Assembly (NCBI GenBank): GCA_040143965.1
Contig: JASJQH010000163.1
Coordinates: 1-23,618, forward strand
DNA: 23,618 nt
Source of the DNA: Basidiobolus ranarum
Lineage: Eukaryota > Basidiobolomycota > Basidiobolomycetes > Basidiobolales
Reading direction: 5' to 3'
Part shown: positions 10,489 through 21,200 of the stretch, one piece after another
Layout of the letters: each line of letters starts with the position of its first letter
How positions within the stretch are numbered: the stretch's first letter is position 1
Notes under the pieces: generated by a model
What the model was told of the DNA's origin: nothing
What the model saw: only the letters and a program-made list of their open reading frames with translations
Databases searched by the model: none
Made by a program: the position numbers and the translations under genes

Positions 10489-13011
10489 TTAGAATGTAAA
10501 GCATTTTTGAAGGTCGTATCCTAGTTTTTCTAGATTAGGGATGCAAGTAAACTTTAACATCGGTGGTGGTCCACTCATTAGTACTACTGTGTCCTCTGCT
10601 GGTTTAGGTAAATGGTTTCGAATCATCTCATAGGTAATGAATCCAGTACTGTAAGGCCACTCTGACAAATATGTTTCGTCAATCGTATACCATACTTTAA
10701 GTTGCTCGGGATGCTTATCTGATAATCTTTCAAGTTCATCTCTAAGCAGTATATCTTCTTCACTTTTATTAGCAAACAAAAGAGATATCTTGGTTTTGTC
10801 AGAAGGATCATTTAAAATCGCTCGAATCAATTGTAGCATAGGCGTAAGTCCAGTTCCACCGGCAATCATAGCAAAGTTTTTTGCTTTCCCTTTTATGTGC
10901 TTACGCTCAACGCGATAGCATCCATGGCCATCATAGTTGAACTCCCCCATGGGTCCTTTGACTTCCACTGTATCTCCGATCTTGAGTGAGTCCAAGTACT
11001 GTGAAAACTTACCTCCATTTGGATATTTTGGATGGGTCCCTTTAAAGTATATTTTAACAGCCAGGTCAAGGTGTCCAAGATCCGCTTCAGTGGAAACTGG
11101 CGTATACGCACGAACAGTAGTTCTTCCATTTATTTTAGCACGGAGTAAAATATGCTTTCCAAGCGGAAGACCCATGCGATGCTTAGGTGACGGTAAACCA
11201 AGGCGAAAAAGACGTGTGTCCTTATTAAGTATAATCTTCTCAATGAGTGGGAAAGCATTATATTTCAATGGAGAAAGTGCAACTAATTCATGTGGTTCGG
11301 ATATCTCCAAAATTGGCTCATAGGGATTAGCATCTGCAAGATGGCCAACACAGTAAGGTTCTAACATCTCAATAGCTCCAGGTGAGTGAATGTCTCCAAA
11401 TTCTCGGGTACAGTCTGTCCCTGCTTTGGCAGCTATGGTCTCCACGCCGCCAGGATGAATCTTCATAAACTCGGTACAGTCGTATACATACCCATATATA
11501 GACACCCAAGCGTCGTCTATCTTATAGTGACGGGCAACATCTTCAGCTGTGAATATTCTTGGTTTAGGTATAATACATTTCTTTTTGATCGTAGCTTCAC
11601 TCTCGAAACCATCAACTAGATCGATGCTGCGTTTTCTTTTCTGATTTATCGTCTGCTCTAACCAACCCGAATTATCCACTTGTGAAATAGGATGTAGAAA
11701 CCTGATCATTTGATCTTGATGTCGATCTATTTCAATGGCAAGTTTGTATGTTTGGCGTGGCCTTCTAATGGATGGTGGTGTGGACCCCAAAGAATAAGCA
11801 CGAATACATATTTCTTCTACATTTGCAAGGTCTGATGTTAGGACAGTGAAAGACCAGAAGGCCCAGGCCCAGCACTTATTGGTATTGGGGGAGCACTGCT
11901 GGGGAAAAATGCTGCAAGCATGCCAGCTTTGACCTTGATCAAAAGATACTTCCACCACGGTAACTTGATTTCCGCCCCCAGCAAATGCATACCCTCGAAG
12001 AGTACAAGCTCCTTGAGTCATGTGTACAACCTCTTTGTGTTCAGGAATGCATAAGGTTGCAGTTACTGAGAGTTCATTGATAACGGAATCTTCATCTTTA
12101 GAAATCTCTCCAGACATCAATGTTGAGCTTCGACCTTCATATTTGTGATACCAATTCTCGCTTTCCTTATTTGAAATGAAAATACGTTTGAGCCATTTCA
12201 CCATGCGTCCACCACTATATCCTGGAGTGATGACACGTAAAGGGAATCCATGATCTGGAGTCAATCGTTCTCCATTCATCTCATATGCTAGAAGGATTTC
12301 TTGGTTAGGATCCAGACAGTGCACAAGAGATATACTAGTGCCATAGGAGCCATTTGGTAGTTGGTCACACCCTTCAAAATGAACATACCAAGATTCCTTA
12401 TGCGATAGTACATTGATTTCACAAGACTCTAGTATATCCTTTAAGTATACTCCACCCCACATCGCCGTACTAGCTGCCACTGTTTTCCAAATGCCATTTT
12501 GTGAACTATGTGTCCGCATTTCATCAGTTCGGTTACTAGAGCAGGCAAGGGTGACAGGGATTTCTGTTTTTTGAAAGGAGGCTATTTCGTCCATAGTAAA
12601 AGTTTTCGATACACCAACTAGCCTAGAGAAATAAACGATATTTTAGCGCGTTGTTTCACCTCAATCAAGTATTCAATAGAAATGAGCTTTCTACGTTTAA
12701 AAGAATACATGACAATTAAGGCCATAAGTAAACCATTTATACCCAAAGACCTCCAAAGTGTGTGTATCCCAATCAAGTCTTGGTACATAACCATGATTTC
12801 TAACATAATGTAAAGCAGTTGAAGTTATATAGCCCTCTTGGTAAAGGCGTTTTAACGGGGGCTCTGCGTTGAACGGGTAATTTCCAGTGGCCCGTATTAA
12901 CGACGGGTGGCGAGGAATCCAGTTGTCGGCAGTATCTTTATCTCGCTCGTCATAAACTAATTCTTTATCTGCTTCAAATTGGGGTACTGCTTTTGAAGAA
13001 GTCAAACCCAT
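10489..13011 (-). CDS. assimilatory nitrate reductase (Moco, cytochrome b5, FAD/NAD(P)H domains)
   Basis: It reduces nitrate to nitrite with NAD(P)H in the cytosol. Exons 13011-12743 and 12622-10489 (120-nt intron splitting Gly90) give exactly 800 aa, slightly short for fungal enzymes. Order: Moco/sulfite-oxidase fold with WIPRHPSLIRATGNYPFNAE (31-50), Mo-ligand Cys117 (TLACSSNR), LPNGSYGTS, AYEMNGERLTPDHGFPLRV, GGRMVKWL; dimerisation domain about 265-385; cytochrome b5 with HPGG (His479) and FGDIHS (His502) as heme ligands; FAD motif RAYTPVS (594-600) and GPMGEF (646-651); NAD(P)H motifs GGTGLTPM (678-685) and SGPPPM (773-778), ending in FTF. The last motif is normally CGPPPM, so its active-site Cys is Ser. 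The start at 13011 gives MGLTSSK, an N-myristoylation-like sequence; an upstream in-frame ATG (13104) lies among the GATA sites and is less likely. No nitrite reductase or nitrate transporter lies within the window. Likely functional. Confidence 0.95.
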
Positions 13012-13104
13012 CGTTTGAACTTTTGGACTTCCAAATAAAAGAGAACAAAGGTTGGAGAAAATAAAATAGTGACCGTAGTCTATAGGTTCATTTAATATAT
13101 TCAA

Positions 13105-13209
13105 GATAATGTTGAGCAGTCAGACTCACGGCGATAAAGAGTAGATAAATCTGCTTAAAAAAGCGTTCTCGAGGCAAGAAAGAAGGAGGAAGCCCAATCA
13201 AATGATAAT
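13105..13209. promoter_or_regulatory. cluster of four HGATAR sites upstream of nitrate reductase
   Basis: GATAA cores at 13105, 13133, 13144 and 13204 on plus each fit HGATAR, the binding site of AreA/NIT2-type GATA factors that switch on fungal nitrate genes under nitrogen limitation. They sit 94-198 bp before the nitrate reductase start. GATAA is common in AT-rich DNA, so single sites mean little; four in 105 bp, beside this gene, is suggestive. No NirA-like CTCCGHGG site was seen. Confidence 0.45.
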
Positions 13210-14707
13210 AAAGTCTTTATTTATGTGTAAGCGCATTGTCTGATCGTTGCTCCTATTGCAAAAGGTTGAGGTTCTGATGACTGTTTTCGGCCTGGTCTGG
13301 ACGGTCAATCAGTCATCTATACGCAAGGGCGCTTTCACCCGATCACGCAGTTTACTGGTCAGTTCATTGATAAATTAAGCAGAGCAGAGGATTTTCTTTG
13401 GAGGTCATATGCTCTAGGTTTTGAGATTAAAACGTCAACGTTGATCACATCCGGTATATTACGATCGAAGCGGGAGTTTGTCATTGAGGCACTCTCGAGT
13501 GGGAGAGCCACACAAAACAAAGAGCAAATTACGTTCAAGTCAGTTGGAACATATGAAACCGATGTAGTTTGAGAGGAATTCCTTATTTGGCGGATTAGTG
13601 CTGTGAGTGACACTCTGGACTTTTAGCGATTATTCCAGGCCCTTGACTGAGGATCGTTTATCGAAATAGCTGCGAAGGGTTAAGTATATCAGATGTGACG
13701 TATTCCGAGATTAACGTAGTTTTGGTTATCTCAGTTTCATATAGGAGAGTAGATTTGCGGCATAGACATATATAGCGCAGATTGACTACAGATATATATA
13801 GCACAGATTCAAAGTCTATTTGCCATCCAGCCTAACATGGTGGTATTTTTACTTGGTTTCATCCTTGGATTTCCAAGATTCCGAAAGGACCTTAAACATG
13901 ATTTGATATACAAGCCTATATCGCTTCAATCCGGCATTGGTTGTTCAGCACAGATGTTGCCTTTTATAGTGGGTCTAGACTGTTCAAAGCTTGTTTACAC
14001 AGAACATGGGCTATTTTCAAGGAGTACCATTTAGTATAATGCTAGGCAATAGAGTGGATGCGACGACGGTCAAACAACATCAATAGCATGGATCGACTGA
14101 TCGCATGTTGTGATTGTGCAAGCGTTTCCATTTGGAGACGATACTTGCCTTATGCATAGTCTTCAAAGCCATCGCGCTTGTATGGCTCCGATGCTTCAGA
14201 TTGTTCCTTAACTATCGTACGTGGGGTTTCAGATGAATATGCATTGACATATATCTATTGCCGTTAGCTTATACTTAAGAATCGGCGCATAGATAGGAGA
14301 GGCAAGGCTGTGTATGGAAATCAGCATACTATGGTCATGGTACAAGGTGTAGTGTAGCCAAGAAGTCTGTATAGTGAGCAGCAGGGTGTTTGCAGTGTTG
14401 TGTAAGAATTCTCCTCAAGTTTTCGATTGCGCCGATGCGATATCGAATCGATTAGAATATGCATCCCTGAGATGTCAAATTTCCTGATGCTGGTAGATAT
14501 CGATGAGGTCAGTGTTGCGCAAGAGCAGTTCAAACATGACAATAAGGTACCCCTTTGTGTTGGATGAAACATCTTATGTTAGGGGATATCTAGGAAGTTT
14601 GATGGTTACGTAAAGATCCTTTACAATCTCTATCGCTGAATATAAGACATCCATGAGCGAATTCCGAACTCTTGTCCCTTGATTTCTGTCTGATTTCTTT
14701 CTTCACT
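13210..14707. other. long intergenic region
   Basis: No gene I can support. Short open frames at 13359-13613 (-), 13837-14034 (+) and 14321-14572 (-) lack any domain; the second begins with a hydrophobic stretch (MVVFLLGFILGFPRF) but has no partner exon. A 16-17-bp imperfect direct repeat (ATATATAGCRCAGATT) occurs at about 13768-13783 and 13794-13809. The right end holds the promoter of the secreted-protein gene. Confidence 0.4.
14641..14646 (+). promoter_or_regulatory. possible TATA element of the secreted-protein gene
   Basis: TATAAG lies 67 bp before the ATG at 14708, a usual distance for a fungal TATA box with a short leader. Short motif, so weak on its own. Confidence 0.3.
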
Positions 14708-15061
14708 ATGGTCCGTGTCATTACTCTCCTCTTGGTGCTCAGCTCGGTTATTGTTGTTACTCAGGCATTACCAAAGCTCGAGTACGAGACAACCTCTAGT
14801 TATAGTAGGTCAGATCTGAATAGCGAGTACAATGACCTCAAGGATGCGTCAGCAAACTCTAGAGAGGTTACTCACACCGAAGGAAAGTCCGGACCTGGTG
14901 GTTCCACCACTATCTCAAAAGTAAGCAATTACGACGATGGGAAGGCAACTTGTGTTGTCAAAGTAAAGAAGTCAGAAGGTGATGGACCACAAAGAAAGCA
15001 TGAAGAAGGATGTAATCCTGAAGAAGTCAAGGAACCATTCAAAGATTCCGAGAAAAATTAA
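14708..15061 (+). CDS. small secreted hydrophilic protein, 117 aa
   Basis: Single exon of 117 residues. Residues 1-20 (MVRVITLLLVLSSVIVVTQA) form a textbook signal peptide, with likely cleavage before LPKLEYE. The mature part is about 97 residues, rich in Ser, Lys, Glu and Asp, with no further hydrophobic segment, two cysteines (82 and 102) that could form one disulfide, and a Gly-Ser patch (GKSGPGGSTT, 59-68). An in-frame ATG at 14672 would add 12 residues in front of the signal peptide; 14708 gives the cleaner signal. AATAAA follows 52 nt after the stop. I do not recognise the family. Size and secretion fit an effector-like or cell-surface protein, but nothing shows the target. Confidence 0.75.
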   Translation: MVRVITLLLVLSSVIVVTQALPKLEYETTSSYSRSDLNSEYNDLKDASANSREVTHTEGKSGPGGSTTISKVSNYDDGKATCVVKVKKSEGDGPQRKHEEGCNPEEVKEPFKDSEKN

Positions 15062-15113
15062 AAAATTTATAGCCGACGAGTGATATTCTTAACAAGTTGT
15101 CTATGGATTCTTA

Positions 15114-15119
15114 AATAAA
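15114..15119 (+). terminator. poly(A) signal AATAAA of the secreted-protein gene
   Basis: Exact AATAAA 52 nt past the TAA of the small secreted protein, at a normal distance for 3' end formation. Confidence 0.5.
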
Positions 15120-15880
15120 ATTACGGATGCCTACTTTCGAAGAAACTTTAACTGTCCTCTGCATCTTACATTATAATATGACTAACGATATATAATCTAA
15201 CATCACATTAATATAAGCCTTCAAAGGTAGAGCAGATCAAGTTATTCATCGATATTCGACTTGTGATGGTTCACTTGATTACACTTGTGCATTATCTTCG
15301 TATTTTCTGCTTCGAGACTTGATTGAAATGAGTAGCAAATGTAAATACGTCTGAAATGTGACAACAGTTAGTATTAGAACTTGGGTAAATGCCAATATCT
15401 AGAATAGTTCCATTGCAAACACGCTTCATCAAACTTTCAACACTTGCTTCCTCTAAACTTCACATTGGTCAGTACTAAAGACTATGGATTAATTGTAGAA
15501 AGGACTCTAGAAATGGAGAATAGAGCGCATGTTCCTATTTATCAGCTATGCAAGCAAGTGTATGGCAAGGGCATGCTACCCTCGTGAGAATACTCTAGAG
15601 GTGGTTGACGTTCGGAATATTTGCTGAATGATTGAGAAATTGGCTCCACGTCAATCATGGTTGGACAACATGACTCTTCACAGATTAGGAATTTTAAACA
15701 ACTAATTCATACATCCACCTATCCGACCCAATTCAGTTCAATTTTCCACCTCCTTAGCTCCCTTTCCTTTATAATTTGTCATTTTCTTAATATATAACCT
15801 ATACAATCAATTCTTTAGGAAGTTTGGGTACTTTATTCTTCTGTTACCCTCAATTCTTGAATACTATTATTATTTTTTAC
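15120..15880. other. intergenic between secreted-protein and SPO7-like genes
   Basis: No coding signal. The right end is pyrimidine-rich (about 15735-15790) and holds TATATAAC at 15791-15798, 83 bp before the SPO7-like start, a plausible core promoter. Confidence 0.45.
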
Positions 15881-16674
15881 ATGTCTTTACGACGTAATCG
15901 AAGCTCGAATCAACTGAATACGCTTTCAGACGAGCATTTTCAACCAAAAAAGGCAACTACTAGCAGCTCTCAACAAAGCCAGTCTACAGACTCTGACCAT
16001 GCAAGGTTTCGAGACCTAATGATCTTCGAAGAGAGGCTTAAATTCCACATGCATAGGTTGAGAAAAGATAGACAGAAAATGGAGGGTTAGAATCGATTTT
16101 CATCTATTTACGAAACTTCTCTTTTAAACGGCCAGCGTTGCATATAGAAGCTTCATAAGGATTACTAACCTATTATGTAAACTCTAGCTTTGTTGGGTTT
16201 CTTGGTTGTAGTGGCTCTTTCCCTGTTTGGGTTGATATTCTTCTATCCTTCTGATGTTAGTAGTTTATTCTTTTATAACGTTTGGTACCTCACAGTAACC
16301 TAACATGAACCCTCTATTTCCACTCATCTAATAGAATGCAACCTTGCAGCTGCTTTACAAAGGCTTGCTAATTATCACTGGGGGATTGATGCTTTACATA
16401 GCCAACTGCGATAAAATGAGAGAAGCATCAAGGTAGTCGCTTTACTTCTGATATAGAGATTGAACAGGACTAATGCTTTTCCAATGGCCGATTTAGATAC
16501 TTGCCTTATTGTAACCAGACCTTGCGCATGTATGGAATGTCTTTTGACCGGAATAACCAAGGAGAATTATCGTTTCATCGACATATATCACGTCGGATTC
16601 AAGATGGCTACGCAGCATATAGAGATCTGATCAAACGGAAAAAAGCTAGCCAACGAAACCAACATCGAACTTAG
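15881..16674 (+). CDS. SPO7: SPO7-like regulatory subunit of the Nem1-Spo7 lipin phosphatase
   Basis: Spo7 binds the phosphatase Nem1 in the nuclear envelope/ER; the complex dephosphorylates the lipin Pah1 and so sets the balance of membrane phospholipid and storage fat. Exons 15881-16085, 16188-16255, 16335-16432, 16497-16674 give 182 aa with TAG; the first intron (102 nt) has a perfect TACTAAC branch site. Residues 1-45 are Ser/Gln-rich; FRDLMIFEERLKFHMHRLRK is the family's conserved helix before the membrane. Two membrane segments follow (about 69-88 and 96-114), split by a short loop. RYLPYCNQTLRMYGMSFD (124-141) matches the conserved RxVPRCNxxLRxxNM segment, and a basic tail ends the protein. 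The exon 3 acceptor could instead be 15 nt further on (same frame, five residues fewer). ATG 15881 is preferred over the in-frame upstream 15824, which only adds a hydrophobic stretch. Together with YOP1 it gives two ER-membrane genes in the window. Confidence 0.85.
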
Positions 16675-18275
16675 AAATACTTTAATCTATTTCGTTTTCC
16701 GTACATCACACTCGTTGTTTTGCGTTCTACAACACCATGGTTTTCTTTTTAGTTTTGCTTGATAGAAGCCCTGTCACTCGTGATTTCCTCCCTTGATCTA
16801 AGTTAACTTTGAGCTTTTACTTTGTTGAATGGGATTTCATCATTTAGTCTAATTAAAGCTATAAATTTATTCAACCGAGTTTTGATATCTTACTATTTAT
16901 CAAGGATTTAAATTGAGTTACACCTTGTGGTTGAGAAAGGAGAGCATTAGCCTGGCACAAGAATAGGGTGTAAAAGTAGAGCGGGTTGAGAAATGGCAGA
17001 CGAACCGCTAGTATTTACCGTAGAATTTCCTAGAGAACCCCCTGCACCGCCAGGATCCACGAGGCACTGCGTTCCCGTCCACTTGGATACTAGATGACAT
17101 CTAATCCACAGCAAATGGATCCCAACCAGAACATAAATCTTCAGGTGAAATAATCGATATATTATTTGCGAATGAAATGTCACTTATCTTGTCAATAAAG
17201 GCTTCAGATGAACATCGCTTATGTTCATCTCGTCATCTTGACAATTCCTTATTTGAAGATCCATCGGATATCAAGAATATATGAATACCGTGGGACTATA
17301 TCGGTCATGCCACGGTTGTCCATCAAAGAAGCGAATGTTGTCTTAATATATATATAATATAGCGATGGATCAGCATACTCATACTTGATTACTTTCATAA
17401 TCATCCACCTTTTGTTCCTTCTAAATCAAGTGAAATCATTGTGGATCGAGTATGCTATACATTGCCGCATGACCAAAAATGTTAATTAGGTCAGACAGAT
17501 TTAGACTAAGATTCGATCAATTAGTGAATCGTAATAAGACTCTTGACCAAGTTTGAAAGTCACCGGTTACCAAATGGTGATAGGGAACTAGGTTTAATCC
17601 AATGACTAGCAATAGTGGACAGCCCACTGATGCAAGGCTCTACCACGAAGAAGACTAACATAGGCGGTGATAAATAATGACTTCGATCGTCCCTCTAATT
17701 CTGATGTTTGTGCAAAGCGAGAGCTCTGCAGCATATTCCCCTCTCTGGCGAATGATTTCAGGCACTAACAAGATGATTTTGCAGTCGTGTAACAATGCTC
17801 CTGTGAACTATAGTGCTCAAGGTTGATGCTTCCATGTCCATGAGCTTCCCCAGCCTTCAAGCATATTCTTTTGCGTGCCAATCCCATAGATATGAGTAAT
17901 ACATGCACTCCACTATATTGAGATATGAATTGCAATCATACTACGAACTATTACCATGACGCTTAAGAGCTTGATGAGTACTGTATGTGTGAACCACTAA
18001 GTAGTTGATTTGGAGGGCTATTTTGGAATGCACCTTGATAGTGCATTTTTTGACCAACCCCAGTTAACCTTGTTTCCAATTCAAGTCTATGTGACTTGAT
18101 TTGTTATGTTGAAGGATGCATGCCTCCAAAACCCACTTTTACAGTAGCATATATCTAACAAAAAAATGATAAAAAGCTAACCACAAAGAAGAGTATTTAC
18201 TTTCTCAGGTTCATATTACCTTCTAGCTGATGCTCGCTACAGCTTTTTAACCTTTATTTTATTCGATTAGTCTTA
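16675..18275. other. long intergenic region
   Basis: About 1.6 kb without a supported gene. A TA-rich run lies at 17346-17360. On minus, three short stretches between about 17440 and 17100 can be joined in phase to a 66-residue product ending PEDLCSGWDPFAVD, but this needs two weak splice sites (a GTGGAT donor and AAG acceptors) and is probably chance. The 78-codon minus frame at 16947-17183 has no recognisable domain. Confidence 0.4.
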
Positions 18276-21200
18276 ATGTTCAAAAAGTGGTACCTCATTC
18301 TTCAATGCGGCTCAGCAATCACTTTTTATCGCTTTATATATATGTACTTGGTTTGGTTTCTAACTTTTTCCTCTATGTTCAACGGTTCTTTGGAGCTAGT
18401 TGTAGACTAGTTAACTATAGAGATTCCGCGCACTTTTCGGAACATAAAACGCCCCTTGACCTGAGTTTCAATGTTAATCGAACACTGTTCCCGATACTTT
18501 TCATTTTGAGCGTCTTGGTCTGTTCCGGATCAGCACTTCAGGATAAAAATATTCAGTTTGGAGATTTTGGCGGTTCATGTGGTATGTGGCGAGACGGAAG
18601 CTATGTAGTAGGTTTATACACCCAAGAAAATCGCCACAATCACTATATCAGAGTTCACAATAATGAAGGAAAACTTCAGTATGGTATTCAGCTCCCTGAG
18701 GATGTCCATACACTTCTCACCTTAAATAGCGGAAACCTGGGTATTCTTAAAGAAAATAACCGAAAGAAGTTGACGATGGAGATTATTGATAAGAATGGTA
18801 CCACAGTAAAAACCGAGTTTGAAATCTACGGTAAAGAGTATAATGGTTTTAGTGCCACTTCTAGTGAGCGCTACGGTGGTGGCTTCGCTATAATGTGGGC
18901 TATTGATAATCATCGAGCCCTTATGACAGCTAGATTTACGGATGATGGAGAGTTGATCGATTCTTCGGTTAAAAAGTTTGACAATGCTATATTGGACTTC
19001 ACCATTGCATCTGCTATAGATGGTAGGTTTCTACTCAGTTGGCTTGAATATCAGCGAATAGAAAATTCCCAATATACAACCATACTGTGGAGCTCAATAT
19101 CAGGCAAACGCGACGTCCAACTGGGTGCCCATACTTTTGTTGTTCACCAGGCTACCTTTGATGACTCTTCACCTCATTACTTTCCTACCATTGGATGTAA
19201 AGCCAAGCGAAATGGCTATGGAAATGTTTGTATCTACAACTACCTCCGTAAATATAGCTCCAAGATACAGAGAATCACTGTCTTCCAAGAGTTTTACTCC
19301 AACGGACTTCTCCCAAAATCCGCGATAACTGCCAAAAAACTCATCAACTTCCCTCGAAACATAGATCCCGAGAAATACCTTGAGCAATTGGTAATACCTA
19401 TAATACATCCTTTTCCATACGGAGGTTGGGCAATCCAGTACAATGGGTTTTATAAACATAAGCTCCTATATTACTCCGAAAGAAACTCGGATAACGCAAA
19501 TTCAACAGAGATTCAATTGCCAAGTAGAATATCTTGTGTGAGTCCCAATAACACTCTGTTGGCAGTCAAATTTGGTCCTCACAATAAAGGCTGGGAGTTG
19601 AGGAGCCAACCGATTCAGCCTCTTGCTGCTGAAGAAAGATTAGGTAAATAAGATTGTTTCTTCACCGACAATAACCCCTATTTAATCCATCCATTGATAC
19701 AGAATTCGAGTACTACAACCCCTATATTATTTCGGCAACCAAAGAAGTAGACATCTCTAGCCACGACACCATCCTTGACATCTCCTTTAATATCCCAGAT
19801 TTACGTCCTGGCCTTGGACTGTTGGCGATCTACTCAGCTAACAACAACATGTTTCCAAGGGAAATATTGGCAGCCGACGACTTTGATGTCAGTTTTAGTA
19901 ATAACACCATCCACATCAAACTTTTGGCATCCACCTTGAATTTCTATGACTCCGAATACTATGCAATCCTTGAAAATGGTTTCGCAAATAGCTTCTATGG
20001 TGAACCGCTACAAGGAATCCAAGAGCCTCCTGCATTATGGAAGATTAAGACAAGTAAGTACAAGTTTAATTGTATCAATGCATCACCCAACCCAGATACT
20101 AACCTCCTAACCCTCCTCAGAGCCAAGACTACAGAAGCCAACTCCCTCAGGTAACGCTTTGAATTTTAGTTATCAACCAGAATAAATTACTAAACCCAGT
20201 TTCTTTCAAGATATGGAGAGAATACTTGTTGAAGTCCAGCTCAAGGATACCAAGAATAAACGGGCTACTGTAGATCTTTCAGAAGAGACGAGTTTACTGC
20301 TAGAAGAAGTGGCGAAATACTTGCCGATTGATATTAGCCGCTTGGAAAAAGCATTCAATTGGCATGATGAAGCGAGTAACAAGACCACAATCCAATTTTT
20401 CATAAAGGACGGTGATGAGAAGTCCAAGTATCCCACAGAGTGACTGAGAGATCTAAACTCCATGATCCGAGGAATTGAGGTCACGCCGTTGGCGAACGGT
20501 ATCATATCGTATCGCTTAGATTCTATGTTTGGTGCACAAAGGAAAGGTATGTTCTAGAGAGGATTAGTGAGGTGATCATCATGTATCATTGCTAACAACA
20601 TCGACTGTTATGTCACTAGATACCTTTATCAACGAGAATGCGTACAAACTTATCTCAATTGGTGTCAGCATCGTCTTGCTGGCAATTATCTACTTGTTCT
20701 GTAGGCTCCGATTCCCTGATGGGAACAATATCATAGTAATAGTTGTGGCATTCTCGATAGCTGATTTTGTTACCGACATCCTGTTTCTGGTGCAGGATTC
20801 CAAGAAAGTTCCAGAACTCTATGTGCCGTCAATATTTTTCTTTGCCTTTCCATTTACTGTGAATTTATGTTGCACTATGGCGCTAATGTATCGTGAAGTC
20901 CTACTTAACCCAGCGTTTCATCAATGGTTTACAAATAACGCAACGATCGCCAGTGCGACAACTCTACTTGCGGCAACTCAGATCAAAACCCTAAGATTAT
21001 TAGACTCTAGAGTGGCTGGATTGACGACATTCTCAGCACCATTTTCGGAGAAGGCGAATCGTTGGATGCTGATTTTCGCAACAATTGGGTTAGCATTGGA
21101 AGATATACCACAATTCATTATACAGGTTAGAAGCCCAGTTCCACTCCCACCCTACCTATAACTTGACTAACATGATATCGATACATAGGTTATCTTTGTG

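Noticed and set aside
10937-11619. Plus-strand frames of 128 and 77 codons inside nitrate reductase
   Set aside because: Antisense shadows of well-conserved coding sequence.
13837-14034. Plus-strand frame starting MVVFLLGFILGF
   Set aside because: A hydrophobic start only; no conserved domain, no partner exon, and a sequence typical of AT-rich spacer.
14321-14572. Minus-strand frame considered as a retroelement fragment
   Set aside because: No protease, integrase or reverse-transcriptase motif could be recognised and no terminal repeats were found.
17100-17450. A phase-consistent three-piece minus-strand gene of about 66 residues
   Set aside because: It requires weak donors and non-consensus acceptors, and the longest piece is only about 42 codons open.
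7188-20443. Stop-codon reassignment (UGA or UAA as sense)
   Set aside because: The two interrupted genes use different stops, and TAA, TAG and TGA all end intact conserved genes in the window.
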